Positions 23,356 through 31,066 of a DNA stretch of 39,079 nucleotides are shown here, piece by piece. The first letter of the stretch is position 1, and each line of letters begins with the position of its first letter. The notes below the pieces were generated by a model that saw only the letters and a list, made by a program, of their open reading frames with translations, did no database searches and was not told the DNA's origin. The stretch spans positions 1-39,079 of the forward strand of contig NZ_JAMTCN010000037.1 in the NCBI RefSeq assembly GCF_024171865.1. The letters are read 5' to 3'. Source of the DNA: Prauserella aidingensis (GTDB lineage Bacteria; Actinomycetota; Actinomycetes; Mycobacteriales; Pseudonocardiaceae). The translations under genes and the position numbers were made by a program.

Positions 23356-24887
23356 GCGGCCTCCTCCCCTGCACCCGTCATGGCGGAACCGAGCTCGGTC
23401 GGCGTCACCGTCGCCGGGTCGGCCTCACTGACGAGGCGGCCGCGGAGCATCACGCGGATCGTGTCGGACAGCCCGATCAGCTCGTCCAGGTCCGCCGACA
23501 CCAGCAGCACCGCGAGCCCGTCGTGGCGGGCCGCGCGCATCTGCTCCCAGATCAACGCCTGCGCACCGACGTCCACACCGCGGGTCGGATGCGCCGCGAT
23601 CAGCAGCACCGGCTCGCCCGACAACTCCCTGCCCACGATGAGTTTCTGCTGGTTCCCGCCGGACAGCGCACCCGCCAGCACCTCGACACCCGGCGTGCGG
23701 ACGTCGTACTCCTCGACGACGCGTTCGGTGTCCCGCCGCGCCGCGGCCGGATCGATCAGCCTGCCGTTCGACACGGGTGGGCGGGTCTGATAGCCGAGGA
23801 TGCGGTTGCTCCACAGCGGCTGCCGCAACAGCAGCCCGTGCCGGTGCCGGTCCTCGGCGATGTAGCCGATCCCGGCCTCCCGTCGGGCCAACGTCCCCAG
23901 TCGCGTGATGTCGCGCAGATCACCGCCTGCGGAGGCCAGCTCGACCGTGCCCGCCGACGCCTTGCGCATGCCCATGATGGTCTCGACCAGCTCGGTCTGA
24001 CCGTTGCCCTCGACGCCCGCGATCCCGACGATCTCGCCCGCGCGCACGGTCAGCGACACGTCGTCGAGCACCGCCCGCTCGCTGTCCTCGGCATCCAGCC
24101 GCAGGTCGCTCACCCGCAGCACAGGGCGGTCGGTCACCGTCGACTCGCGGGTCTCCGGACTCGGCAGCTCCGACCCGACCATCATCTCGGCGAGCTCACG
24201 CGAGGTGACCTCCTTCGGGTCGACCGTGCCGACGGTCGTGCCCCGGCGGATGACCGTCACCTCGTCGGCGATCGCCCGCACCTCGTCGAGTTTGTGGGAG
24301 ATGAACAGGAACGTGTAGCCGTCCGCCTGCATACTGCGGACGGTCTCGAACAGCGCGTCGACCTCCTGCGGCACCAGCACCGCCGTCGGTTCGTCGAGGA
24401 TGACGATGCGCGCGCCGCGGTACAGCACCTTGACGATCTCGACGCGCTGCCGGTCGGCGACGCCGAGGTTCTCCACGAGCGTGTCGGGGTCGACGCGCAG
24501 GCCCGTCCGCTCGGCGAGTTCGGCCAACGTGGCGCGAGCCTTGCGACCCATGCCGTACAGGCCCTCGGCGCCGAGCAGCACGTTCTCCCGCACCGTCAGG
24601 TTGTCGGCGAGCATGAAGTGCTGGTGCACCATCCCGATGCCTGCCTTGATCGCGTCCTGCGGGTTACGCAGCTCCACGACCTCGCCGCCGACGGAAATGG
24701 TGCCCTCGTCCGGCTGCTGCATCCCGTAGAGGATCTTCATCAGCGTGGACTTGCCCGCGCCGTTCTCGCCGCACACGGCGTGGACCTCGCCGGCGCGCAC
24801 GGTCAGGTGCACGTCCGAATTGGCCACCACGCCCGGGAAGCGCTTGGTGATACCGGTGAGTTCGACCACCGGCTCCGGTTCGGTCAT
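23352..24887 (-). CDS. Nucleoside ABC transporter ATPase (two nucleotide-binding domains)
   Basis: The 511-residue cytosolic protein has two ATPase domains. Domain one has Walker A GENGAGKST (residues 40-48), Q-loop HQHFM and Walker B ILDEPTAVL. Domain two has a poor P-loop region (GVEGNGQTELV), signature LSGGNQQK and a Walker B reading LLIAAHPTRGVD, which lacks the catalytic Glu. Such asymmetry is usual in BMP-linked and sugar-type ATPases, so I take it as normal. The start is ATG 24887 (MTEPEPVVELTG); the longer open frame upstream crosses hairpin-rich spacer. The Shine-Dalgarno (GAAAGAA) is weak. It lies 270 nt downstream of the BMP gene, with two hairpins between. Confidence 0.92.
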   Translation of the reverse strand: MTEPEPVVELTGITKRFPGVVANSDVHLTVRAGEVHAVCGENGAGKSTLMKILYGMQQPDEGTISVGGEVVELRNPQDAIKAGIGMVHQHFMLADNLTVRENVLLGAEGLYGMGRKARATLAELAERTGLRVDPDTLVENLGVADRQRVEIVKVLYRGARIVILDEPTAVLVPQEVDALFETVRSMQADGYTFLFISHKLDEVRAIADEVTVIRRGTTVGTVDPKEVTSRELAEMMVGSELPSPETRESTVTDRPVLRVSDLRLDAEDSERAVLDDVSLTVRAGEIVGIAGVEGNGQTELVETIMGMRKASAGTVELASAGGDLRDITRLGTLARREAGIGYIAEDRHRHGLLLRQPLWSNRILGYQTRPPVSNGRLIDPAAARRDTERVVEEYDVRTPGVEVLAGALSGGNQQKLIVGRELSGEPVLLIAAHPTRGVDVGAQALIWEQMRAARHDGLAVLLVSADLDELIGLSDTIRVMLRGRLVSEADPATVTPTELGSAMTGAGEEAA

Positions 24888-24956
24888 CTGTTCTTTCGCC
24901 TTGTTCGAGCGGGCTGGTGTGAGAGCGGACTGGGTTGAGCGGGCCGGATCGACGGG

Positions 24957-24994
24957 TGCTCCACGGCGGACCGGGTTCGCCGCCCCGTGGAGCA
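24957..24994 (-). terminator. Hairpin between BMP and ATPase genes (distal)
   Basis: TGCTCCACGG (24957-24966) pairs with CCGTGGAGCA (24985-24994), loop 18 nt. It lies about 70 nt upstream of the ATPase start. GGAGCATCCAC is also directly repeated at 24989-24999 and 25009-25019. It may be an attenuator or a stabiliser; no U-tract. Confidence 0.45.
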
Positions 24995-25085
24995 TCCACC
25001 ATCCGAGCGGAGCATCCACGACCGGAGTGGACCGATCAAAGCAGACACCCGCGCTCCGGTGCGGAAACGGCGCCGGAATGCAGCG

Positions 25086-25129
25086 CGTGGGGCTCGCGAG
25101 CGGCGCAGTCACCGCCCGCGAGCCCCACG
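25086..25129 (-). terminator. Strong hairpin just after the BMP gene
   Basis: CGTGGGGCTCGCG (25086-25098) pairs with CGCGAGCCCCACG (25117-25129); GCGG/CCGC continues the stem after a 1-nt bulge on each side. It begins 28 nt after the BMP stop and has no U-tract. Such hairpins after a binding-protein gene usually partly terminate or protect the 3' end, so that more binding protein than transporter is made. Confidence 0.6.
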
Positions 25130-25157
25130 TGGCCGTCGGACCTGGTCCGGTCCGGTG

Positions 25158-26315
25158 TCAGCTCTGGGGAGTGTCGGACACCTCGATGTCACCGTCCACG
25201 ATGGCCTTCTTGTAGCCCTCGAGCTCGTCGGTGATGTCCTCGATGGCCGGGTTGGACTTCGAGTAGCCCACGCCGTCGACCGACAGGTCGAACCGCTCCG
25301 GCAGGTCGTCCGGGTCACCCTCGGCGACGGCCGCCACGTAGTCGTACACCGCGACGTCGACCTTCTTGAGCATCGACGTGACGATGACGTCCTTCACGTC
25401 GGCGAGGGTCTTCTGCTTGTACTGGTCGGAGTCGACCCCGATGCCGAGCGCGTCGTTCGCGGCGGCCGCCTCGAACACGCCCTGACCGGAGGCGCCGGCG
25501 GCGTGGAACAGCACGTCGGAGCCCTGGCTGATCATCGACTTCGACTTGACGTTGGCCTTGGCCGGGTCGTTGAAGCCGCTGATGTCGCCCGCGGGCGTGA
25601 GGTACTCGCTCTTGACCTCGATGTTGTCGCCGCCCGCGGCCTTCACGCCCTGCTCGAAGCCCGCCTGGAACTTCTTGATCAGCGGCGTCTTCACGCCGCC
25701 GACGAAGCCGACCTGGCACTCGGACGTCTTGTACGCCGCGGCCACGCCCGCGAGGAAGGAGCCCTCCTCCTCGGCGAACACCAGCGGGGTCACGTTCTCC
25801 GCGTCGACGGAGTTGTCGTCGACGAGTGCGAACTCGGTGTCCGGGTACTGCGGAGCGACCTTGCGGACCGCCTCGGCGTAGGCGAAGCCGACCGCGATGA
25901 TCGGGTTGTTGCCCTGCTCGGCCATCTGCCGCAGGCGCTGTTCCTTCGCGGCCTCGGACTCGCTGCCCGCGGCGGGGCTCTCGTTGCCCTTCTCGGCGCC
26001 GAACTCCTCGACGGCCCTGTCGACACCCGCGGCGGCGGCGTCGTTGAACGACGCGTCACCCCGGCCGCCGACGTCGAAGGCGAGACCGATCTTCAGGTCG
26101 CTCGCATCGACGTCGCCGTGCTCGGTCGTCTGCTCCTGCTGGGTGTTCTCGGGCGCGGCGGGAGCCTCGTTGGTGACGCAGCTGCCCGGTTCACCGCCGC
26201 CGCCGTCACCCGCGGCCTGGTTCCCGTCCCCACCGGAATCCTTGGCGCAGCCCGCCATTGCCAGCACGCCGGCCATGGCTATTGCCGCCAGCGCTCCACC
26301 ACGCTTTCGACGCAC
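25158..26315 (-). CDS. BMP-family nucleoside-binding lipoprotein
   Basis: A 385-residue secreted lipoprotein, the substrate-binding component of the ABC transporter. The N-terminus has basic residues (MRRKRGG), a hydrophobic stretch and a lipobox (AMAGC), giving lipidated Cys23. A Gly/Glu-rich linker follows. The mature domain starts at about residue 74 with LKIGLAFDVGGRGDASFND, characteristic of the BMP (PnrA/TmpC) family, which binds purine nucleosides in characterised members. VGFVGGVKTPLIKKFQAGF is the inter-lobe signature. The GTG start at 26315 has GGGAGGGAG 7 nt upstream, right next to a small CCGCC/GGCGG hairpin. A 100-bp nested inverted repeat lies 75 bp upstream. First gene of the transporter-cdd operon. 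Confidence 0.93.
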   Translation of the reverse strand: MRRKRGGALAAIAMAGVLAMAGCAKDSGGDGNQAAGDGGGGEPGSCVTNEAPAAPENTQQEQTTEHGDVDASDLKIGLAFDVGGRGDASFNDAAAAGVDRAVEEFGAEKGNESPAAGSESEAAKEQRLRQMAEQGNNPIIAVGFAYAEAVRKVAPQYPDTEFALVDDNSVDAENVTPLVFAEEEGSFLAGVAAAYKTSECQVGFVGGVKTPLIKKFQAGFEQGVKAAGGDNIEVKSEYLTPAGDISGFNDPAKANVKSKSMISQGSDVLFHAAGASGQGVFEAAAANDALGIGVDSDQYKQKTLADVKDVIVTSMLKKVDVAVYDYVAAVAEGDPDDLPERFDLSVDGVGYSKSNPAIEDITDELEGYKKAIVDGDIEVSDTPQS

Positions 26316-26389
26316 GGTGTCACTCCCTCCCCGCCTTGCGGGCGGACGAACTGAAGATGTGCCCGGTTTCTCGGGCGGACTGGCGAACC

Positions 26390-26489
26390 GTACCGCTCCG
26401 TGACCTACACGGCAGCCATACGGAACCCCGCGTAACCCAAATGTTTAAGTTCCGGTTGATTCTGCCGCGTACAGCTCACGGAGCGTTAC
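26390..26489 (-). promoter_or_regulatory. Nested inverted repeat between the BMP and sdh operons
   Basis: Three pairs of arms are nested: 26390-26403 with 26476-26489 (13 of 14 match), 26406-26415 with 26462-26471 (9 of 10), and 26421-26426 with 26449-26454 (6 of 6), around a 22-nt loop. Unpaired gaps are 2/4 and 5/7 nt. In the 481-bp gap between the divergent operons it starts 75 bp upstream of the BMP GTG. Either it is the structured 5' leader of the transporter mRNA, or it is paired DNA sites around a promoter (a weak TATGGC -10-like hexamer lies inside). I saw nothing else distinct in the gap apart from the sdh promoter. Confidence 0.6.
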
Positions 26490-26669
26490 CCCCGAACGTC
26501 GCGAACCCAGCGCCCCGCGCTCCCCGGCCGTGTGGGTAGCCGTGGAAGCGGAAGGCGCAGGGATGCGACATACCCGCGATGGTGTGACGCCCGCGACGCC
26601 ACGGGAAGCGCTGCCTACGGTAGGCCGCACGCGTGCGATGTCTGGTCGATCACAGCTGGGAACCCGAGG

Positions 26670-26700
26670 TTGAGCCGGTTACACGGGACAGGTCTAGCAT
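26670..26700 (+). promoter_or_regulatory. Probable sdh operon promoter
   Basis: TTGAGC (26670-26675) and TAGCAT (26695-26700) are separated by 19 bp, slightly long for a vegetative promoter. They lie about 97 bp upstream of sdhC. No better pair was seen in the intergenic region. Confidence 0.4.
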
Positions 26701-26796
26701 TCGGCGCGTATATGACGCTCGGGACACCATGACCTCGGAAAAGACGCGGTCCTGCCGGGCGGAGAAGTCCATCGTGACGTTGGAGGCCGTACACCG

Positions 26797-27243
26797 ATGT
26801 CCACCACTGCGAGCACTGCCGCCGAGGCCGGTGCGAGTGATCGGGCGGGCGCCTCACGCCGGAGCGGAACGTTCTACCGCGGCGACCCCGGCATGTGGTC
26901 CTGGGTAGCGCATCGCGTTACCGGGGTGCTCACCTTTTTCTTCCTGTTCGTGCACGTGCTCGACACGGCACTCGTCCGGGTTTCCCCGAACGCCTACGAC
27001 GAGGTCATCGAGACCTACAAGACGCCCTTCGTCAACCTCCTCGAGGTGGGTCTCGTCGGCGCCGTGCTCTACCACGCGCTGAACGGCCTCCGGGTCATCC
27101 TGGTCGACTTCTGGGAGAAGGGACCCCAGTACCAGCGCCCGATGTTGTGGACGACCCTCGGCATCTGGGTCCTCGTAATGATCCCGGGCACCTACTTCAT
27201 GCTCGCGCGCACGGTGAGCGAAATGTTCGGAGGCGGCCACTGA
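26797..27243 (+). CDS. sdhC: Succinate dehydrogenase cytochrome b subunit
   Basis: A membrane-anchor subunit of respiratory complex II, carrying haem b and part of the quinone site. The 148-residue protein has three membrane helices, beginning at about residues 39, 83 and 118. The conserved N-terminal part is GMWSWVAHRVTGVLTFFFLFVHVLDT, whose second His may ligate haem; LYHALNGLRVIL carries the other conserved His. The ATG at 26797 is preceded by GGAGG about 10 nt upstream. The stop codon overlaps the sdhD start (TGATG). Confidence 0.95.
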   Translation: MSTTASTAAEAGASDRAGASRRSGTFYRGDPGMWSWVAHRVTGVLTFFFLFVHVLDTALVRVSPNAYDEVIETYKTPFVNLLEVGLVGAVLYHALNGLRVILVDFWEKGPQYQRPMLWTTLGIWVLVMIPGTYFMLARTVSEMFGGGH

Positions 27244-27656
27244 TGAGCGAATCGCTGACTCTCGACAAGCCGCGTTCCCCGCGGCGCCCCGCAGCCCGCC
27301 GGAACAACTTCGAGCTCTACAGCTGGGCGTTCATGCGGATCTCCGGCCTCGCGCTGGTGATCCTGGTTCTGGGCCACCTGTTCATCATGAACATCCTGGA
27401 CGGCGGCGTGCACCGCATCAACTTCGCCTTCGTCGCGGGCCGCTGGGCCTCGCCGTTCTGGCAGTTCTGGGACCTGGCGATGCTGTGGCTGGCTCAGCTG
27501 CACGGCGGCAACGGCCTGCGCACGATCATCGACGACTACGCGCGTAAGGACACCACGCGCTTCTGGCTGAAGATGCTGCTGTACGCCTCGATGGCCGTCA
27601 TCCTCGTGCTCGGCACGCTGGTGATCTTCACGTTCGACCCGAACATCACGGCCTGA
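27243..27656 (+). CDS. sdhD: Succinate dehydrogenase membrane anchor subunit
   Basis: The second membrane anchor of complex II, 137 residues with three hydrophobic helices. The first helix contains the conserved WAFMRISGLALVILVLGHLF, with a candidate haem-ligand His; LHGGNGLRTIIDDY is the loop conserved in actinobacterial SdhD. Its ATG shares one base with the sdhC stop (TGATG), so the two anchors are translated in tandem. The sdhA gene follows after 23 nt. Confidence 0.94.
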   Translation: MSESLTLDKPRSPRRPAARRNNFELYSWAFMRISGLALVILVLGHLFIMNILDGGVHRINFAFVAGRWASPFWQFWDLAMLWLAQLHGGNGLRTIIDDYARKDTTRFWLKMLLYASMAVILVLGTLVIFTFDPNITA

Positions 27657-27679
27657 CCCCCACCACACGGAGACTTCTC

Positions 27680-29470
27680 ATGCAGTTCCACAAGTACGAC
27701 GTGGTGATCGTCGGGGCTGGTGGCGCCGGCATGCGCGCGGCCATCGAGGCCGGTCAGCGCTCCCGCACGGCCGTGCTCACCAAGCTGTACCCGACGCGCT
27801 CCCACACCGGCGCGGCGCAGGGCGGCATGTGTGCCGCGCTGGCGAACGTCGAAGAGGACAACTGGGAGTGGCACACCTTCGACACCGTCAAGGGTGGCGA
27901 CTACCTGACCGACCAGGACGCCGCGGAGATCATGGCCAAGGAGGCCATCGACGCGGTGCTGGACCTGGAGAAGATGGGCCTTCCGTTCAACCGCACGGAG
28001 GAAGGCAAGATCGACCAGCGGCGCTTCGGCGGTCACACGCGTGACCACGGCAAGGCCGCCGTGCGCCGGGCCTGCTACGCGGCCGACCGCACCGGTCACA
28101 TGATCCTGCAGACGCTGTACCAGAACTGCGTCAAGCACGGCATCGAGTTCTACAACGAGTTCTACGTCCTCGACGTGACCATGTCGACGAACGAGAACGG
28201 CGAGCAGGTCGCGTCCGGCGCGATCGCCTACGAACTCGCGACCGGCGAGATCCACGTCTTCCAGGCCAAGTCGATCGTGTTCGCCACGGGCGGCTTCGGC
28301 AAGGTCTTCAAGACCACCTCCAACGCGCACACCCTGACCGGCGACGGCATGGGCATCTACGCGCGCAAGGGCCTGCCGCTCGAGGACATGGAGTTCTACC
28401 AGTTCCACCCGACCGGCCTGGCCGGGCTGGGCATCCTGCTCACCGAGGGTGCCCGCGGCGAGGGTGCGATCCTGCGGAACGAGTCGGGCGAGCGGTTCAT
28501 GGAGCGCTACGCTCCGACGATCAAGGACCTCGCCCCGCGCGACATCGTCGCCCGGTCGATGGTGCTCGAGGTGCTCGAGGGTCGGGGCGCGGGCCCGCAC
28601 AAGGACTACGTGTTCCTCGACTGCACGCACCTCGGCGAGGAGGTCCTCGAGACCAAGCTGCCGGACATCACCGAGTTCGCCCGCACGTACCTGGGTGTCG
28701 ACCCGGTGCACGAGCCGGTGCCGGTGTACCCGACGGCGCACTACGCCATGGGCGGCATCCCGACGAACGTCAAGGGCGAGGCGCTCAAGGACAACGACAC
28801 CGTCATCGGCGGCCTGTACGCGGCGGGCGAGGCGGCGTGCGTGTCCGTCCACGGGTCGAACCGGCTGGGCACCAACTCGCTGCTCGACATCAACGTGTTC
28901 GGCCGTCGCGCGGGCATCGCGGCCGCGGAGTACGCGAACGACATCGACCACGTCGAGCTGCCCGAGAACCCGGCCAAGATGGTGCAGGGCATGGTCGACC
29001 ACCTGCGGACCGCCTCCGGCGGCGAGCGGGTGGCCGACATCCGCAACGAACTGCAGCAGACGATGGACACCAACGCGGCCGTGTACCGCACCGAGGACAC
29101 GCTGAAGCAGGCGTTGTCCGACGTGCAGGCGCTCAAGGAGCGCTACGGCCGCATCGCCGTCCACGACAAGGGCAAGCGGTACAACACCGACCTGCTCGAA
29201 GCCGTCGAGCTGGGCTTCCTGCTGGATCTGGCCGAGATGCTCGTGAACGCGGCGCTCGCGCGCAAGGAGTCCCGCGGCGGCCATGCCCGCGAGGACTACC
29301 CGGACCGCGACGACACCAACTTCATGCGGCACTCGATGTCGTACAAGATCCTGCCGGAGAAGGAGGACCCGGACGCGCCGCTGGGCCTCACCGGGTTCAC
29401 GGCCGACCTGCGGCTGGATTACAAGCCGGTCGTCTTCACCCGGTACGAGCCCATGGAGCGGAAGTACTGA
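27680..29470 (+). CDS. sdhA: Succinate dehydrogenase flavoprotein subunit
   Basis: The catalytic subunit oxidising succinate to fumarate, on the inner face of the membrane. The 596-residue protein has the FAD-binding GAGGAG motif (12-17) and RSHTGAAQGG with His42 as the covalent FAD attachment site. It also has EFYQFHPTGL with an active-site His, the RGEGAIL loop with the catalytic Arg region, and AHYAMGGIPTN. Length and motifs are typical of SdhA rather than L-aspartate oxidase. GGAGA lies 6-7 nt before the ATG. Third gene of the operon. Confidence 0.97.
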   Translation: MQFHKYDVVIVGAGGAGMRAAIEAGQRSRTAVLTKLYPTRSHTGAAQGGMCAALANVEEDNWEWHTFDTVKGGDYLTDQDAAEIMAKEAIDAVLDLEKMGLPFNRTEEGKIDQRRFGGHTRDHGKAAVRRACYAADRTGHMILQTLYQNCVKHGIEFYNEFYVLDVTMSTNENGEQVASGAIAYELATGEIHVFQAKSIVFATGGFGKVFKTTSNAHTLTGDGMGIYARKGLPLEDMEFYQFHPTGLAGLGILLTEGARGEGAILRNESGERFMERYAPTIKDLAPRDIVARSMVLEVLEGRGAGPHKDYVFLDCTHLGEEVLETKLPDITEFARTYLGVDPVHEPVPVYPTAHYAMGGIPTNVKGEALKDNDTVIGGLYAAGEAACVSVHGSNRLGTNSLLDINVFGRRAGIAAAEYANDIDHVELPENPAKMVQGMVDHLRTASGGERVADIRNELQQTMDTNAAVYRTEDTLKQALSDVQALKERYGRIAVHDKGKRYNTDLLEAVELGFLLDLAEMLVNAALARKESRGGHAREDYPDRDDTNFMRHSMSYKILPEKEDPDAPLGLTGFTADLRLDYKPVVFTRYEPMERKY

Positions 29471-29504
29471 TGCGTACTGCCGCACCGCACGCGGAGGATG
29501 TGAA

Positions 29505-30281
29505 ATGACAGCGGTAGCTGAACCCACGAACGACACGTCGCAGATCCCGGCTCCGGAAGGCTCCGTCACCATCACGGTGAAGATCCTGCGGTTCAACCCG
29601 GAGATCGACAACGAGCCGCACTGGGAGTCCTACGACGTCCCGGCGCTGCCGACCGACCGTGTGCTGAACCTGCTGATGAACATCAAGAACTACGCGGACG
29701 GCACGCTGTCGTTCCGTCGTAGTTGCGCTCACGGCATCTGCGGTTCGGACGCGATGCAGATCAACGGCATCAACCGGCTGGCCTGCAAGGTCCTGGTCAA
29801 GGACCTGCTGGCGAAGGAAGGCAAGCAGACCACGGTCACGGTGGCGCCGATCAAGGGCCTGCCGACGATGAAGGACCTCTATGTCGACATGGAGCCGTTC
29901 TTCGAGGCGTTCCGTGCGGTCAAGCCGTACCTGATCGCCTACGGCAACGAGCCGACCAACGAGCGTTACCAGTCGGCCGCAGACCGCGAGCGGTTCGACG
30001 ACACGACCAAGTGCATCCTGTGCGCCTGCTGCACCTCGTCGTGCCCGGTGTACTGGGCGGACGGCTCGTACTTCGGCCCGGCCGCGATCGTCAACGCGCA
30101 CCGGTTCATCTTCGACTCCCGTGACGAGGCGGCCGAGGAGCGGCTGGACATCCTCAACGACACCGAGGGCGTGTGGCGCTGCCGCACGACGTTCAACTGC
30201 ACCGACGCCTGCCCGCGCGGGATCCAGGTGACGAAGGCGATCCAGGAGGTCAAGCGCGCGCTGCTGTTCAAGCGCACCTGA
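29505..30281 (+). CDS. sdhB: Succinate dehydrogenase iron-sulfur subunit
   Basis: It transfers electrons from SdhA to quinone through three iron-sulfur centres. The 258-residue protein shows the [2Fe-2S] site SCAHGICGSD, where Asp replaces the third Cys as in E. coli SdhB, plus the later Cys of RLACK. The [4Fe-4S] and [3Fe-4S] sites are CILCACCTSSCP and CRTTFNCTDACP. The ATG at 29505 is chosen because GGAGG lies 7 nt upstream and the frame before it overlaps sdhA. A strong terminator follows 22 nt after the stop, ending the operon. Confidence 0.96.
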   Translation: MTAVAEPTNDTSQIPAPEGSVTITVKILRFNPEIDNEPHWESYDVPALPTDRVLNLLMNIKNYADGTLSFRRSCAHGICGSDAMQINGINRLACKVLVKDLLAKEGKQTTVTVAPIKGLPTMKDLYVDMEPFFEAFRAVKPYLIAYGNEPTNERYQSAADRERFDDTTKCILCACCTSSCPVYWADGSYFGPAAIVNAHRFIFDSRDEAAEERLDILNDTEGVWRCRTTFNCTDACPRGIQVTKAIQEVKRALLFKRT

Positions 30282-30303
30282 CCGGCCCGATCACGACAGC
30301 GAA

Positions 30304-30342
30304 GGGCGTCCCGGCTCACGACGAGCCGGGACGCCCTTTTTT
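30304..30342 (+). terminator. Intrinsic terminator of sdhCDAB
   Basis: A perfect 14-bp stem (GGGCGTCCCGGCTC, 30304-30317, with its complement at 30323-30336), a 5-nt loop and then six T. Textbook rho-independent terminator. Confidence 0.95.
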
Positions 30343-30357
30343 CGCGAGCCCAGCACC

Positions 30358-30504
30358 CGTGTTGCGCCTTCCGGAGCCCGTGTTGCAGATTCCGGAGCTC
30401 GTGTTGCGGATTCGGGGGACCGTGTTGCAGGTTCCGGGGAGCGTGTTGCGCCTTCCGGAGCCCGTGTTGCGGGCTCCGGGGAGCGTGTTGCGTCCTCAGG
30501 ACGA
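30358..30504 (+). repeat. 21-bp tandem repeat array B (7 units)
   Basis: CGTGTTGC recurs exactly every 21 bp at 30358, 30379, 30400, 30421, 30442, 30463 and 30484. Most units continue with a TTCCGG/TTCGGG half; units 1 and 5 are identical and unit 7 is degenerate. It lies just beyond the sdh terminator, on the same strand. Unit 3 matches a unit of array A (8000-8020) at 19 of 21 positions. The units can be read as heptapeptide repeats (VLRLPEP-type), but there is no start or Shine-Dalgarno, so I take it as non-coding. Confidence 0.92.
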
Positions 30505-30532
30505 GGACGGGCCGCCGGCACCGACCCGTCGA

Positions 30533-30735
30533 TCACAGGTCGTCGCAGGCCGCCCGCACTTCGACGACCGCCCCACGAGCTTCGGGACTGTCGAACTCCA
30601 GCCGTTGAGCAAGGATCGGGTCGTCGACCTTCTCGGAGCAGGCCCACACCACCGCCGCCGCCGAGCACGAGTCCGGCCACGGCCGCGAGCACGAGCGGAA
30701 GCCGGCGCCGACGCCCGGCCTGCGACGCGTGCTCA
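30533..30735 (-). pseudogene. Possible frameshifted small exported protein
   Basis: Directly after the SCO4848-like gene, one minus-strand frame reads a signal- or membrane-like stretch (RRRRLPLVLAAVAGLVLGGG). A second frame continues with a natural-looking acidic C-terminus (ACSEKVDDPILAQRLEF, ending in ACDDL). Joining them needs a frame change in the GGC/GGT run near 30650. The place where a coupled GTGA start would be reads CTGA. This may be a decayed gene, a sequencing error or chance. Confidence 0.3.
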
Positions 30736-30978
30736 GGACTCCGGGCTCGACCGGCGCAATGCGCGCAGACCGCGCCAGCCGATGACGCCGATGACGGTGC
30801 CCAGCACGAACGACACGATCGCCAGCACCAGGTGCACCCAGAAGAACGGCGTCGGCGAGCCGTCGGCCGCCCACGCGTTGTCGCTGCTCCACAGGTTGCG
30901 GGCGAAGGTGATCCAGATGACCCAGGACCACACGCCGAAGGCCAGCAGAAACGCCGAGACACCGCGAGACATGCGCAT
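30733..30978 (-). CDS. SCO4848-like small membrane protein
   Basis: A protein of 81 residues with two hydrophobic helices: FLLAFGVWSWVIWITFARNL and a second from FFWVHLVLAIVSFVLG to IGWRGL. The sequence and its place next to a D-Ala-D-Ala carboxypeptidase and sdh match the SCO4848 family of Streptomyces, whose function is unknown. I chose ATG 30978 (MRMSRGVS) because the family begins at this point. A GTG six bases upstream (30984) is nearer to the GGAG and is the alternative. It is divergent from the carboxypeptidase gene with 88 bp between. Confidence 0.8.
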   Translation of the reverse strand: MRMSRGVSAFLLAFGVWSWVIWITFARNLWSSDNAWAADGSPTPFFWVHLVLAIVSFVLGTVIGVIGWRGLRALRRSSPES

Positions 30979-31033
30979 GCGCACCAGTCTCCTCACATGA
31001 CGGCCGTCACCCCACATCGGGGGATCAACCCGC

Positions 31034-31060
31034 TTGACGGGGCCGATCCCTGGCTAACCT
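31034..31060 (+). promoter_or_regulatory. Promoter of the carboxypeptidase gene (leaderless)
   Basis: TTGACG (31034-31039), a 15-bp spacer and TAACCT (31055-31060), followed by 6 nt and the GTG start at 31067. The spacer is short but both hexamers are good. There is no Shine-Dalgarno. Confidence 0.5.
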
Positions 31061-31066
31061 TCACAG

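Noticed and set aside
23352-24887. Missing Walker B Glu in the second ATPase domain as a defect
   Set aside because: An AA(Q/H)PTRG(L/V)D form is usual in ATPases partnered with BMP lipoproteins, so it is not unusual here.
26390-26489. Purine riboswitch upstream of the BMP gene
   Set aside because: The context would suit it, but I see a single interrupted stem rather than the three-way junction with kissing loops of the purine class. I keep it only as an unclassified structured element.
30358-30504. Array B as a coding heptapeptide-repeat protein
   Set aside because: It reads as VLRLPEP-like heptads because 21 is a multiple of three, but there is no Shine-Dalgarno or start, and the frame runs from sdhB shadow sequence into the antisense of the next genes.
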